A stretch of DNA of 64,000 bases, taken from Pseudomonadota bacterium. Its GTDB lineage: Bacteria > Pseudomonadota > Gammaproteobacteria > Halothiobacillales > Halothiobacillaceae. The DNA lies in the NCBI GenBank assembly GCA_021801265.1, contig JAJYYE010000012.1:229096-293095 (forward strand), given 5' to 3'. Positions within the stretch are counted from its first letter, which is position 1; each line of letters opens with the position of its first letter. Shown piece by piece: positions 1-9,463 of the stretch. The position numbers were made by a program, and so were the translations under genes. The notes under the pieces are model-generated. The model saw only the letters and a list, made by a program, of their open reading frames with translations. It made no database searches and was not told where the DNA came from.

Positions 1-1223
1 TCAAGGAGCCAACATCTAACCTGTTACATGACCCAGCTGGGCTCAATTCTGCGCCCGCCGCCCCAGACACCGACCCTGTGGTCAACGCCGAACCGGGCAC
101 CTCAAAAAAAGCAAGCGCATCCCGTCTTCGTTTAACCAGTATTTTGTTTGTCTTGCTGATTGGCGTTTGGTTCGGCTTGGGCTATCTGCATTATTCTGAA
201 CAATATTTAACCACCGAAGACGCGTTTATCAATGGTCATCAGGTGCAAATTGGCTCAGAAGTATCGGGGCAAATCCAATCGGTGCCTTGGCAAAACAATC
301 AAACCGTCAAGCAAGGCAATGTGCTTTTCACACTAGATCCCACGCCATACCAAGTCGCAGTAGATGCTGCCAAGGCCGCACTAGATACCGCTATGCGCGA
401 GCAGGACTCCGCCATGGCAGCCATCGGCACAGCGGAAGCCGGTTTACAGCAACAACTGGCTCAGGCACAACTGACGCAGGATCAATTGCGGCGCCTTGAA
501 AATATCAACAATAAACAATTCGTTTCGGCACAAGATTTATCCAATGCCAAATCGGCTGTCGCGGTGGCCGATGCGGCAGTGAATCAAGCCCGTGCCACGC
601 TTGCACAGACCAAGGCCACCGCAGGCGCACCCGGTGCGCAAAATGACCGCATCAAGTCCGCCGAGGCCGCGTTAGCCAGTGCCCAATACAATTTAAGTAA
701 AACCATCGTCCACGCCCCAATGAGCGGCCGACTGGCGAATTACGCCATTGAGCCAGGACAACCGGTAAACGCCAACCAAACGCTATTTTCAATGGTCGCA
801 ACCCAGCAGCTTTGGGTAGATGCCAATTTTAAAGAAACCGAGATTGCGTCAATCCAACTCGGCGCGCCTGCTGAGATTTTCTCGGATATGTACGCCACGC
901 ACCCATTCAAGGGGCGCGTTGCTTCGGTTGCGGCGGGGGCTGGCACCGCGTTCTCGCTGTTGCCACCCCAAAATGCCACCGGCAACTGGGTGAAGGTAAC
1001 GCAACGCGTACCGGTGAGAATCACCTTCGATGACACCGATACCGCGCAGTTTTTGCCGATTGGCACCAGCACCACCACACGAATTTCGCTCACCCCGCAC
1101 CCACACACTTTTTGGCAGTCTGTTTGGGGGGTGATCGGCTTGGGGGCGGTGGTTTCCTCGCCTCATTCGACGCCCACCGCGCGGTCCGCACCCCCATCAA
1201 GCCCACTGCTACCGACTCAATAA
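1..1223 (+). CDS. EmrA/HlyD-family membrane fusion protein, 5' end cut by window
   Basis: Periplasmic adaptor of an MFS-type tripartite drug exporter, linking the inner-membrane pump encoded next to an outer-membrane channel. The reading frame is open from base 3, so the gene probably begins outside the window; the first usable start codon inside is a GTG at 78. Counting from there, a membrane anchor spans about residues 19-38, followed by a biotinyl-lipoyl-like half (around VSGQIQSVPWQNNQTVKQG), an alanine/glutamine-rich coiled-coil hairpin (about 95-215) and the second lipoyl half (VHAPMSGRL). The stop lies 5 bases before the EmrB-like gene, so the two are an operon. The last 35 residues are proline/serine-rich and unlike the family, which may be a natural tail. 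Family assignment is firm; the substrate is unknown. Confidence 0.88.
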   Translation, partial: KEPTSNLLHDPAGLNSAPAAPDTDPVVNAEPGTSKKASASRLRLTSILFVLLIGVWFGLGYLHYSEQYLTTEDAFINGHQVQIGSEVSGQIQSVPWQNNQTVKQGNVLFTLDPTPYQVAVDAAKAALDTAMREQDSAMAAIGTAEAGLQQQLAQAQLTQDQLRRLENINNKQFVSAQDLSNAKSAVAVADAAVNQARATLAQTKATAGAPGAQNDRIKSAEAALASAQYNLSKTIVHAPMSGRLANYAIEPGQPVNANQTLFSMVATQQLWVDANFKETEIASIQLGAPAEIFSDMYATHPFKGRVASVAAGAGTAFSLLPPQNATGNWVKVTQRVPVRITFDDTDTAQFLPIGTSTTTRISLTPHPHTFWQSVWGVIGLGAVVSSPHSTPTARSAPPSSPLLPTQ

Positions 1224-1228
1224 CCGAG

Positions 1229-2785
1229 ATGTCTTCCCGGCCATTTTTTGATGCCAGCAAACTCACTTCATTTGAGCGGGTAATGATTACGGTGGCCGTT
1301 ATGGCCGCCACGGTCATGCAAGTGCTGGATACCACGATTGCCTCGGTGGCCTTGCCCTACATGGCAGGAGATTTGGGCGCATCGCCCGATCAAATTTCGT
1401 GGGTATTAACCAGCTACCTCGTGGCCTCGGCCATCATCATGCCGCTCACCGGCTACTTCACCGACAAGATTGGCCAACGCGAATATTTGATGTTGAGTGT
1501 CGGCTTGTTTGTGGTGGCTTCGGCACTGTGCGGCCTATCCGAAAGCCTCCCGCAAATTATTGCGTTTCGGCTCTTGCAAGGTTTAGCTGGGGCCGCGCTG
1601 GTGCCCTTATCTCAGGCGATCATGGTGCAAGTGTTTCCACCCGACCAGCGCGGCAAAGCCATGGCGATTTGGGGCATCGGCGTGATGGTCGGTCCAATCC
1701 TGGGCCCCACCATCGGTGGCTGGATTACCGAAACCATCAACTGGCGCTGGACGTTTTACATCAACCTGCCAGTGGGGATATTCGCACTCGCCATTATTAG
1801 CCGATTCGCCCCAAAACTCCCCCGCAAAGCGGATCGTCGCATGGATTGGCTGGGTTTCACCTTATTGGGTTTGGTCGTTGCCGGGCTGCAATTTGCGTTG
1901 GATCGCGGCAATCAAGATGATTGGTTCAGTTCCGCCAGTATTGTCACCGTCAGCATCGTGGCATTAGTTGCACTGATTTTTTTCATCTGGCTGAGTTTTG
2001 TACCCAATCGCCAGCCGGTGTTTTCACTCGAAATTTTCCGCGACCGTAACTTCACCCTCGCCAATGGCGTGATGATGCTGATGGGGCTGGGGATGTTCGG
2101 TGCTATTTTTGTGCAGCCCTTAATGCTAGAGCAAGAAATGGGGTATCCGGTGCTCACCACCGGCATGGCACTCGCGCCCCGGGGCGTTGCCAGCATGATT
2201 GCCATGATCATCGTCGGGCGCATTATTAATTTTGTGGATATTCGGTTGATTATCCTCACCGGCATTGGCTTAAGCATTGTTGGCAGTTGGGGTATGACGC
2301 TCTACAACCTTGATGTAGATACCTGGCAAATTGTGTGGCCGCTTTTGTTTCAGGGTGCGGGTATTGGCATGATTTTCGTGCCGCTCTCGACTGTAGCCTT
2401 CTCTACGCTTGCGCCGCAGTTTGCCGCGGAAGCGGCAGGGCTATATAGCTTGATTCGCACGGTGGGCTCATCCGTGGGCATTTCAATTGTGGCCACACTG
2501 GTGAGCCGTCATGCGCAAATCGCATGGAATCAACTCGGCGGCAGCATCACCCTTGAAAACCCTTTGGTCTGGCAATACCTCGCCCCGCTTCACCTGACCC
2601 CCGATACGTCGCAAGGGGCTGCGATTATGGCCAGCACATTATCCTCGCAAGCCAATATGCTGTCATACCATGATGCCTTTGTACTGATTCTCTTCAGTTT
2701 TATGATCATGTTACCCATCGTATTTGCACTGAAACCCAAAAAATCCAGCGCGCACAAACCACCAAACCTGCCCTCGATTGATTGA
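1229..2785 (+). CDS. EmrB/QacA-type MFS drug efflux transporter (DHA2 family)
   Basis: Proton-driven 14-helix inner-membrane exporter of the DHA2 family, partner of the adaptor just upstream. The motifs LDTTIASVALPYMAGDL in helix 1, the loop-2-3 motif GYFTDKIGQRE and the motif-C-like GIGVMVGPILGPTIGGWI in helix 5 are typical of EmrB. An in-frame start at 1112 would overlap the adaptor by over 100 bases and add a non-family N-terminus. I prefer ATG 1229 (518 residues), which gives MSSRPFFDASKLTSFER and a 5-base gap. No outer-membrane factor gene is visible after it. Likely exports hydrophobic drugs or fatty acids, by family only. Confidence 0.9.
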   Translation: MSSRPFFDASKLTSFERVMITVAVMAATVMQVLDTTIASVALPYMAGDLGASPDQISWVLTSYLVASAIIMPLTGYFTDKIGQREYLMLSVGLFVVASALCGLSESLPQIIAFRLLQGLAGAALVPLSQAIMVQVFPPDQRGKAMAIWGIGVMVGPILGPTIGGWITETINWRWTFYINLPVGIFALAIISRFAPKLPRKADRRMDWLGFTLLGLVVAGLQFALDRGNQDDWFSSASIVTVSIVALVALIFFIWLSFVPNRQPVFSLEIFRDRNFTLANGVMMLMGLGMFGAIFVQPLMLEQEMGYPVLTTGMALAPRGVASMIAMIIVGRIINFVDIRLIILTGIGLSIVGSWGMTLYNLDVDTWQIVWPLLFQGAGIGMIFVPLSTVAFSTLAPQFAAEAAGLYSLIRTVGSSVGISIVATLVSRHAQIAWNQLGGSITLENPLVWQYLAPLHLTPDTSQGAAIMASTLSSQANMLSYHDAFVLILFSFMIMLPIVFALKPKKSSAHKPPNLPSID

Positions 2786-2886
2786 TCTATGACGAGATCG
2801 CCCGTGCTGCATTCTCCTCTCAGACGGGGCAACGCAATTTGGTTATACTCGGACGAATATTATTCGCTAACCGGTTCGAGAATCTC

Positions 2887-3420
2887 ATGCCACGCAAATT
2901 CTTCCGCAGATGGGCGCCGAGCAAAGAAACGGTGCTTTCGCCTTCGTTCATGCAGCCTTTTGCCAAGTGGCTTTCGCACCCTAATTTATGGCATTTCAAT
3001 CGCCGTTCGGTGTCGGGTGGTGTAGCGGTTGGCTTGTTTATTGCGTTTCTACCCATTCCTTTTCAGATGGTTTTGGCGGCCATAGCAGCCGTATTTTTAC
3101 GCGTCAATGTTGCACTGGCCGTCGCCATGGCCTTACTTTCCAATCCACTCACGATGGTGCCGATTTTCTGGACTGCGTACATGATTGGCTCCTGGCTTAC
3201 CGGTTGCCGCATTGCACTGCCTCAATCCGGCATTTCATTTGAATGGGTGATGGCGCAGATTCACACCATCTGGCTGCCTATGCTGCTGGGCTTGCTCAGC
3301 ATATCCACAGTCAGTGCCGTAGTCAGTTTCGTGGTGATTCGTGTGTTATGGCGATTGAATGTCATTCTGCACAAGCGCCGCAAACAACACGAACGCGCAA
3401 GCAACATTGACAGAAAATAG
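2887..3420 (+). CDS. DUF2062 domain membrane protein
   Basis: Small inner-membrane protein of the DUF2062 family; molecular function unknown. The frame opens further upstream, but the family N-terminus fits MPRKFFRRWAPSKE, so ATG 2887 is chosen (177 residues). A basic N-terminal segment is followed by RRSVSGGVAVGLFIAFLPIP, then two or three hydrophobic helices (about residues 45-85 and 130-160), and the conserved SNPLTMVPIF motif. It sits about 100 bases after the exporter gene on the same strand and 55 bases before metH, and may be cotranscribed with either. Neighbours give no functional hint. Confidence 0.8.
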   Translation: MPRKFFRRWAPSKETVLSPSFMQPFAKWLSHPNLWHFNRRSVSGGVAVGLFIAFLPIPFQMVLAAIAAVFLRVNVALAVAMALLSNPLTMVPIFWTAYMIGSWLTGCRIALPQSGISFEWVMAQIHTIWLPMLLGLLSISTVSAVVSFVVIRVLWRLNVILHKRRKQHERASNIDRK

Positions 3421-3475
3421 CTCAATCCCTGCTGAAAGCCTCCTTTTTATCGAACCTTTGCCCTAACCAAAATCC

Positions 3476-6400
3476 ATGTTTAAAAAACCCACCGAACACC
3501 CCGTTTTCACCCAACTGCGCACGTTAATGAAAGAGCGCATCTTGATGCTTGATGGTGCGATGGGCACCATGATTCAGCGGCACAAACTCGCTGAAACGGA
3601 TTATCGTGGTGCACGCTTCAAAGACTGGCCCATTGATCTGAAAGGCAACAACGATTTGCTGGTGCTCACCAATCCTGGCGTGATTGCCGGCATTCACACC
3701 AGTTACTTGGATGCGGGTGCGGATATTCTCGAAACCAACACGTTCAATGCCACGCGTATTTCGATGGCCGATTACGAAATGCAGGCATTTGCGCGGGAAA
3801 TTAACGTCGCGGCCGCTCGCCTTGCCCGCGAATGTGCAGATGCAAAAACGGCAGAAAACCCTAGTAAACCGCGCTTTGTGGCGGGTGTGATTGGCCCCAC
3901 CAGCCGCACCGGTTCGATTTCCCCCGATGTCAACGACCCCGGATTTCGCAATGTAACATTTGAGGAATTAGTCAGCGCCTACCGCGAATCCGCCGAAGGC
4001 TTGATTGAAGGCGGCGCGCATATTCTGATGATCGAAACCATTTTCGACACACTCAACGCCAAGGCCGCTGTATTTGCACTTGAGGGATTATTTGCCGATA
4101 TAGGGCAACGCTGGCCGGTGATGATTTCCGGCACCATTACCGATGCCTCTGGTCGCACGTTATCGGGCCAAACCACAGAAGCCTTCTACAACAGCTTGCG
4201 CCATGCCCAGCCGCTGTCGATCGGCTTGAACTGCGCTTTGGGCCCCGATTTGTTGCGCCAGTATGTCGCCGAATTGGCGCGGGTGAGCGAATTTCCCGTC
4301 TCGGTTCACCCCAATGCCGGTTTACCCAACGAGCTCGGCGAATATGATCTCGAAGCTGACCCGATGGCGCAGCAAATCGGCGAATGGGCGCAATCCGGGC
4401 TCATCAATATCGTCGGCGGTTGCTGCGGCACCACGCCCGAACACATCGCGTATATGGCACGCCAAGTCGCCCCGCATCCACCGCGCGTGCCGCCCGTGCC
4501 AGAACCGGCCTGCCGTTTATCGGGGTTGGAACCGTTCAACATCACCACCGAATCACTGTTTGTGAATGTGGGCGAACGCACGAACGTCACCGGCTCGGCG
4601 CGCTTTCGGCGCTTGATTAAAGAAGGCGACTACACCACGGCGCTTGATGTGGCGCGCCAGCAAGTCGAAGCGGGTGCGCAAGTCATCGACATCAATATGG
4701 ATGAAGGTTTGATTGACGGCGAAGCCGCGATGGAGCGGTTTTTGAAGCTCATCGCCTCCGAACCGGATATTTCCCGCGTGCCGATCATGATCGACAGCTC
4801 CAAATTTCACGTCATCGAAAAAGGCTTGCAGTGGGTGCAGGGCAAGCCGATTGTGAACTCGATTTCGATGAAAGAAGGCGAGGAAATTTTCCTGGAACAC
4901 GCCCGTTTGGTGCGCCGGTATGGTGCGGCGGCGGTGGTGATGGCCTTCGATGAGCAGGGTCAGGCCGATACGGTCGCACGGCGCATCGAGATTTGTTCGC
5001 GAGCGTACAAACTGCTGACTGAAGAAGTCAGTTTTCCCGCCGAAGATATTATTTTCGACCCGAATATTTTCGCAATTGCTACCGGCATTGAAGAGCACAA
5101 CAATTACGCAGTCGAATTCATCGAAGGCACGCGATGGATCAAACAAAATCTGCCGCATGCGCTGATATCTGGTGGGGTTTCCAACGTCTCCTTCTCATTT
5201 CGTGGCAATGAGCCGGTGCGCGAAGCCATTCACAGTGTATTTTTGAATCACACGGTTGCTGCAGGCATGGACATGGGCATTGTGAATGCCGGCCAGCTCG
5301 TGCTGGTGGATGATATTCCCACCGAACTACGCGAGGCGGTTGAAGATATCGTGTTAAATCGCCGCCCCGATGGCACCGATCGCATGCTGGAAATTGCCGA
5401 AAAATATCGTGGCACCGGCACCGGAGAAGCCAAATCCACCCTGGACATGAGTTGGCGCGCATTACCGGTGAACGAACGGCTCGCCCACTCGTTGGTCAAA
5501 GGCATCGATACGTTCGTGATTGAGGATGCCGAAGAAGCACGCTTGGCGTCTGCGCGGCCGTTGCACGTCATTGAAGGCCCGTTGATGGACGGCATGAATA
5601 TCGTCGGCGATTTATTCGGCGCAGGAAAAATGTTCTTGCCGCAAGTGGTTAAATCGGCACGCGTCATGAAAAAGGCCGTGGCGCACCTCATGCCGTTCAT
5701 GGAAGCCGAGGCCGCTGCGGGTGGCTGTGCAGCGCAATCGGCGGGCAAAATTTTAATGGCGACGGTGAAAGGCGATGTGCATGACATCGGCAAAAATATT
5801 GTCGGCGTGGTGCTGCAATGCAATGGTTTTGAAATTGTCGATTTGGGCGTGATGGTGCCCACACAAAAAATTCTCGATACCGCGATGGCTGAGAAATGCG
5901 ACATCATCGGGCTTTCGGGACTCATCACGCCGTCGCTCGATGAAATGGTCACCGTCGCCAGCGAAATGCAACGTCAAGGCTTCACCCTGCCCTTAATGAT
6001 CGGCGGTGCGACCACCTCAAAACTGCACACCGCGCTCAAAATCGCGCCGATGTACACGCAACCCGTGGTGCATGTGCTTGATGCTTCGCGCGCTGTTGGG
6101 GTCGCGGCAAGTTTGCTGGGCGATAACAAATCCGCTTATTGTGCGCAAATCACCATCGAGTACGAAGCACTGGTCGCACGCCGCAAGGCGAATCAAGCGG
6201 AAGACAAGCGCGTTTCCTTGCCCGAAGCCCGGGCCAATAAACAGGTGATGGATTTCGACAACTACACGCCCAAGGCCCCCAACACACCGGGCATTACCAT
6301 ATTTGATGATTACCCGCTGGATGATTTGGTGCCCTATATCGACTGGACCCCGTTTTTTCAAAGCTGGCAGTTGTTTGGCAAATACCCTGAGATTTTGACC

Positions 6401-7192
6401 GATGCGGTGGTTGGCACCGAAGCACAAAAACTCTTCGATGACGCACAAAAAATGCTCGCCACCATCGTCAAAGAAAAATGGGTGAAAGCCACCGGCGTCA
6501 TCGGTTTTTGGCCCGCTGCAAGCAGCGATGACGACATTCGCATTTTTGTGGATGAAAAACGCCAGGCCATCCACACAACCCTGCACAACATCCGCCAACA
6601 AATGCCGCGCAGTGGCGGCAAACCCAATCAGTGTCTATCGGACTTTATCGCGCCTGCGGGTAAAAAAATCAAAGACTGGATTGGCGGCTTTGCGGTCACA
6701 ACCGGCCACGGCATCGAACCGCATGTCGAGCGCTTCGAGCAAGCCTTCGATGATTACCATGCCATTTTACTCAAAGCCTTGGCCGACCGCCTCGCCGAAG
6801 CCTTCGCCGAACGGCTGCACCACCGAGTGCGTACCGAGTTTTGGGGCTATGCGCCCGACGAACAACTGTCAAACACCGACTTGATTGCCGAAAAATACCA
6901 AGGCATTCGGCCTGCGCCTGGCTACCCCGCCTGCCCCGATCATACCGAAAAAGGCACGCTCTGGTCGTTGCTGACACCCGATACGCGTGCGGGCATCACG
7001 CTCACCGAAAATTTCGCCATGTATCCCGGTGCGGCGGTATCGGGCTGGTATTTGGCACACCCCGACGCCCGCTATTTTGGCACCGGCAAAATTGGCCGCG
7101 ATCAAACTCACAACTACGCCGAGCGCAAGGGCTGGCCTTTAAAAGAAGCCGAACGCTGGCTTGCGCCCATTTTGGGCTATGAGCCGGAATGA
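3476..7192 (+). CDS. metH: cobalamin-dependent methionine synthase
   Basis: Transfers a methyl group from 5-methyltetrahydrofolate to homocysteine through a cobalamin cofactor, the last step of methionine synthesis, in the cytoplasm. All four modules are present in 1238 residues (the E. coli enzyme is 1227). The homocysteine-binding barrel has zinc ligands at Cys253 (GLNCALG) and Cys316/Cys317 (GGCCGTT). A pterin-binding domain follows ([20 protein letters not shown]). The B12 domain carries DVHDIGKN, with the axial His at about 769. The C-terminal reactivation domain contains [15 protein letters not shown]. The gap to the preceding gene is only 55 bases, too short for a cobalamin riboswitch. 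The enzyme implies cobalamin supply by synthesis or uptake encoded elsewhere. Confidence 0.98.
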   Translation: MFKKPTEHPVFTQLRTLMKERILMLDGAMGTMIQRHKLAETDYRGARFKDWPIDLKGNNDLLVLTNPGVIAGIHTSYLDAGADILETNTFNATRISMADYEMQAFAREINVAAARLARECADAKTAENPSKPRFVAGVIGPTSRTGSISPDVNDPGFRNVTFEELVSAYRESAEGLIEGGAHILMIETIFDTLNAKAAVFALEGLFADIGQRWPVMISGTITDASGRTLSGQTTEAFYNSLRHAQPLSIGLNCALGPDLLRQYVAELARVSEFPVSVHPNAGLPNELGEYDLEADPMAQQIGEWAQSGLINIVGGCCGTTPEHIAYMARQVAPHPPRVPPVPEPACRLSGLEPFNITTESLFVNVGERTNVTGSARFRRLIKEGDYTTALDVARQQVEAGAQVIDINMDEGLIDGEAAMERFLKLIASEPDISRVPIMIDSSKFHVIEKGLQWVQGKPIVNSISMKEGEEIFLEHARLVRRYGAAAVVMAFDEQGQADTVARRIEICSRAYKLLTEEVSFPAEDIIFDPNIFAIATGIEEHNNYAVEFIEGTRWIKQNLPHALISGGVSNVSFSFRGNEPVREAIHSVFLNHTVAAGMDMGIVNAGQLVLVDDIPTELREAVEDIVLNRRPDGTDRMLEIAEKYRGTGTGEAKSTLDMSWRALPVNERLAHSLVKGIDTFVIEDAEEARLASARPLHVIEGPLMDGMNIVGDLFGAGKMFLPQVVKSARVMKKAVAHLMPFMEAEAAAGGCAAQSAGKILMATVKGDVHDIGKNIVGVVLQCNGFEIVDLGVMVPTQKILDTAMAEKCDIIGLSGLITPSLDEMVTVASEMQRQGFTLPLMIGGATTSKLHTALKIAPMYTQPVVHVLDASRAVGVAASLLGDNKSAYCAQITIEYEALVARRKANQAEDKRVSLPEARANKQVMDFDNYTPKAPNTPGITIFDDYPLDDLVPYIDWTPFFQSWQLFGKYPEILTDAVVGTEAQKLFDDAQKMLATIVKEKWVKATGVIGFWPAASSDDDIRIFVDEKRQAIHTTLHNIRQQMPRSGGKPNQCLSDFIAPAGKKIKDWIGGFAVTTGHGIEPHVERFEQAFDDYHAILLKALADRLAEAFAERLHHRVRTEFWGYAPDEQLSNTDLIAEKYQGIRPAPGYPACPDHTEKGTLWSLLTPDTRAGITLTENFAMYPGAAVSGWYLAHPDARYFGTGKIGRDQTHNYAERKGWPLKEAERWLAPILGYEPE

Positions 7193-7295
7193 CCTATCAT
7201 GGGGCTTCAACAGGTTCTGATGGCGATCACACCGAGCAGGCCATAAAATGCCCCAAGTAATTCACTAGGTAATTAACCAGGTAAAGAACCAGGCA

Positions 7296-8069
7296 ATGAC
7301 TCAGTCCTTGAACATCTTCGAACAGCCCCTCAACGAGCGCATCCGCGCCTGTTTGCGGCTGGAATACCTGTTTGGCCGCATTGACCATCATCTTGATGAT
7401 GAGTCACCCGAAGCCGCACTGTGTACCATTTTGATTCTGATCGAAGCCACCGATGTGCTGGGGCGAATCGATGTGAAACGCGAGCTCATCAAAGAACTTG
7501 AGCGCCAACAAGCGAAACTCCTGCATGTGGCCCACACGCCGCAAATCAATGCGGAAAAACTCCACCAATTACTCGACCAACAAGCGCATTTACTCGATCA
7601 ATTGCATCGTTTGCCCGGCTCACCGGGTGCGCATCTTAAAAATCATGAACTGATTAATGCGGTTCGCCAGCGCGCCTCTATTCCGGGGGCTTTATGCGCA
7701 TTTGATCTGGCCGCCCTGCATTATTGGTTGGGCCTGCCGCCCACCGAACGCCAAGCAGATTTAACCGCTTGGATTGCGCCGCTCAACATTATTCTGGCAG
7801 CAAACGACCTGGTGATTAGCCTCATTCGCACCAGCGTGGCTGAGACCGGGTTTTGTGCTGAAGAGGGTTTTTTTCAACTCAATCTCGAATCCGGGCTCCC
7901 CTACCAACTTGCGCGTGTATTATTGCCGCGTAATGCCAATGTATACCCAGAAATCAGTGCCAGTAAGCACCGTGTGATTATTCGATTCATGCGGCTGGAT
8001 CGGGAGACAGGCCACCCTTATCAGGTTAATCACGATGTGACCTTTCACATGGCGCTGTGCCAGTTATAA
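7296..8069 (+). CDS. zapD: cell division protein ZapD
   Basis: Cytoplasmic Z-ring protein that binds the FtsZ C-terminus and bundles protofilaments. The 257-residue length and the N-terminus IFEQPLNERIRACLRLEYLF are typical of ZapD (older name DUF1342/YacF), as is RLPGSPGAHLKNHELINAVR in the middle. In many gammaproteobacteria zapD lies with coaE and yacG. Here it lies after metH and 51 bases before minC, so two division-site proteins are neighbours on one strand. Short AGGTAA-like repeats in 7255-7290 precede the start; no clear Shine-Dalgarno sequence is visible. Confidence 0.9.
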   Translation: MTQSLNIFEQPLNERIRACLRLEYLFGRIDHHLDDESPEAALCTILILIEATDVLGRIDVKRELIKELERQQAKLLHVAHTPQINAEKLHQLLDQQAHLLDQLHRLPGSPGAHLKNHELINAVRQRASIPGALCAFDLAALHYWLGLPPTERQADLTAWIAPLNIILAANDLVISLIRTSVAETGFCAEEGFFQLNLESGLPYQLARVLLPRNANVYPEISASKHRVIIRFMRLDRETGHPYQVNHDVTFHMALCQL

Positions 8070-8120
8070 GCGTCTCATTCAATCCCCCGCATAAACACAT
8101 AAAAATCCCAAGAAAAATCC

Positions 8121-8933
8121 ATGAGCAAAGCCCCCGTTTCGGCACCCTTCCCGGCAATTGAGCACGACACCTTCAGCCTGCAACATAACCCGATGCCCAT
8201 TTCGCGGTTAATTTTGCGTGAGACGCATCTCCTCAAGCTGACCCGTGCGTTCAAAGATACCTTCGGCGGGCTAGGGATTTTCGCTCAACCCGAGCCGATC
8301 CTGATTGATCTTTCCGGCATTGAAAACAGTGGTAAATGGGTAGATTTTCCGGCGCTGGTGAGTTTGCTACGCAATTATCAGCTCGATCCCATCGCCGTTG
8401 TTGGTGGGAATTCCAAGCAACGCGAACAGGCCGCGCTCGCACGATTGCCCCAAATAGAAAGTCGCATTGAAAGCCAGCCAGAATCCCCCCCAAAACCGCC
8501 ACCCCCGGTGCTTGAACCGCCCGCTGAGGCACCCGTACGGGCTGAGCCTGAGATAAAGGCAGCACTCAACCCCGCCACGACATCTACACACGATCTTCAT
8601 CTCCCCATGGTGATTCGTCAGCCCGTGCGCTCGGGTGCCGAACTCTACGCCAAGCACGCCGACCTCATCATCATCAGTATGGTCAGCGCCGGCGCACGTA
8701 TCGTTGCCGATGGCTCAATTTACGTGCATGGCGCGCTCAAAGGCACTGCGGCGGCGGGCGTGAATGGCTTGATTCAAGCGCGCATTTTTTGTGAATCCTT
8801 TGAACCGGAAATCATTGCCATCAATGGCATTTATCTCGATGGTGAGCAATTAGCCAATCATCCCGCCTGGGGCAAACGGGTGTTAATTGAACTCAATGAT
8901 CGGGGCCAACTGGATATTCGTATTTTTGGATAA
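8121..8933 (+). CDS. minC: septum site-determining protein MinC
   Basis: Inhibitor of FtsZ polymerisation that, with MinD, blocks septation near the poles. The N-terminal domain (about residues 15-120) has the MinC_N pattern, including LIDLSGIENSGKWVDFPALV. A proline-rich linker (SPPKPPPPVLEPP, about 120-150) is followed by the C-terminal beta-helix with RSGAELYAKHADLIIISMVS and GARIVADGSIYVHGALKG. It is 270 residues, slightly longer than E. coli MinC because of the linker. Usually minC is followed at once by minD and minE; here the next 530 bases are non-coding and mntH follows, so MinD and MinE must be encoded elsewhere or be absent. Confidence 0.92.
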   Translation: MSKAPVSAPFPAIEHDTFSLQHNPMPISRLILRETHLLKLTRAFKDTFGGLGIFAQPEPILIDLSGIENSGKWVDFPALVSLLRNYQLDPIAVVGGNSKQREQAALARLPQIESRIESQPESPPKPPPPVLEPPAEAPVRAEPEIKAALNPATTSTHDLHLPMVIRQPVRSGAELYAKHADLIIISMVSAGARIVADGSIYVHGALKGTAAAGVNGLIQARIFCESFEPEIIAINGIYLDGEQLANHPAWGKRVLIELNDRGQLDIRIFG

Positions 8934-9402
8934 CCGCTCCGCCCTTCCCTACGCCCGTGCAGGCCGGATGGGAATTGGGACAGACTGCAATATCCAGCCC
9001 CCGCCCCGACAGGAATTGCCAGAATAACGGGGTTTAAAACTGGTGTGGATGCTTATGCTGGGTAGGAGAGGTTTCAACCCCGACGCGGGTTTACGCCAGC
9101 TTTGCGTTTATGCCCAATACACTGAACGCCGTTTCTCGCCATGCAGCGGCGGTGGATGAACGGTAGAGAGTGAGTGATGGCACCGAACGCCTGGATCTGG
9201 CTGTGCTGTCGGAGATAAATCGCCGCCTACACCATACTTGGATTGGGGAAATCCCACGCGGTAAATACTCATGCCCCAACAAGGGGGAGGGCTAATACAC
9301 CCCAGTTCTCAGCCATTCGTCATTACCTTTGCCCCCCTCGAGCACGGGAAGTAAAACGCTCATCAGAAATAACCAACCTGAACAACACCAACCGTCCGAT
9401 AC
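8934..9402. other. non-coding stretch between minC and mntH
   Basis: About 470 bases with no convincing gene. Short frames exist on both strands, but none has a Shine-Dalgarno sequence or a recognisable motif. A rightward frame at roughly 9100-9300, broken by a TAG, has coding-like composition (TERLDLAVLSEINRRLHHTW) and could be the debris of a lost gene. I could not name it. This is where minD and minE would normally be found. Confidence 0.4.
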
Positions 9403-9450
9403 TTGCCTCACAAATTAGTCTAGACTAAACTGCAATTTAGTTCAGCCTAA
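9403..9450 (+). promoter_or_regulatory. mntH promoter with two TTAG-N6-CTAA boxes, candidate MntR/DtxR operator
   Basis: A -35-like TTGCCT (9403-9408) and a -10-like TAAACT (9426-9431) are 17 bases apart. A perfect 14-base palindrome TTAGTCTAGACTAA (9415-9428) covers the spacer and part of the -10 element. A second box TTAGTTCAGCCTAA (9437-9450) follows 22 bases later, about two helical turns. The half-site pattern TTAG-N6-CTAA resembles operators of DtxR-family metal repressors, a family that includes manganese-sensing MntR. Its position before a Mn transporter fits repression by excess manganese. The sites are seen; the regulator is inferred. Confidence 0.6.
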
Positions 9451-9463
9451 TAAGAATCTGTTT

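Noticed and set aside
3421..3475. Cobalamin riboswitch before metH
   Set aside because: Only 55 bases are available and no B12-box is visible.
4553..5158. 201-codon open frame opposite metH
   Set aside because: Antisense shadow of a strongly conserved gene, with no family-like motif.
7193..7295. AGGTAA-like short repeats before zapD as an operator
   Set aside because: Copies are short and irregular; nothing links them to a known regulator.
9243..9428. Short rightward frame ending in the mntH promoter
   Set aside because: No ribosome site, low-complexity translation, and it overlaps the promoter and palindromes.
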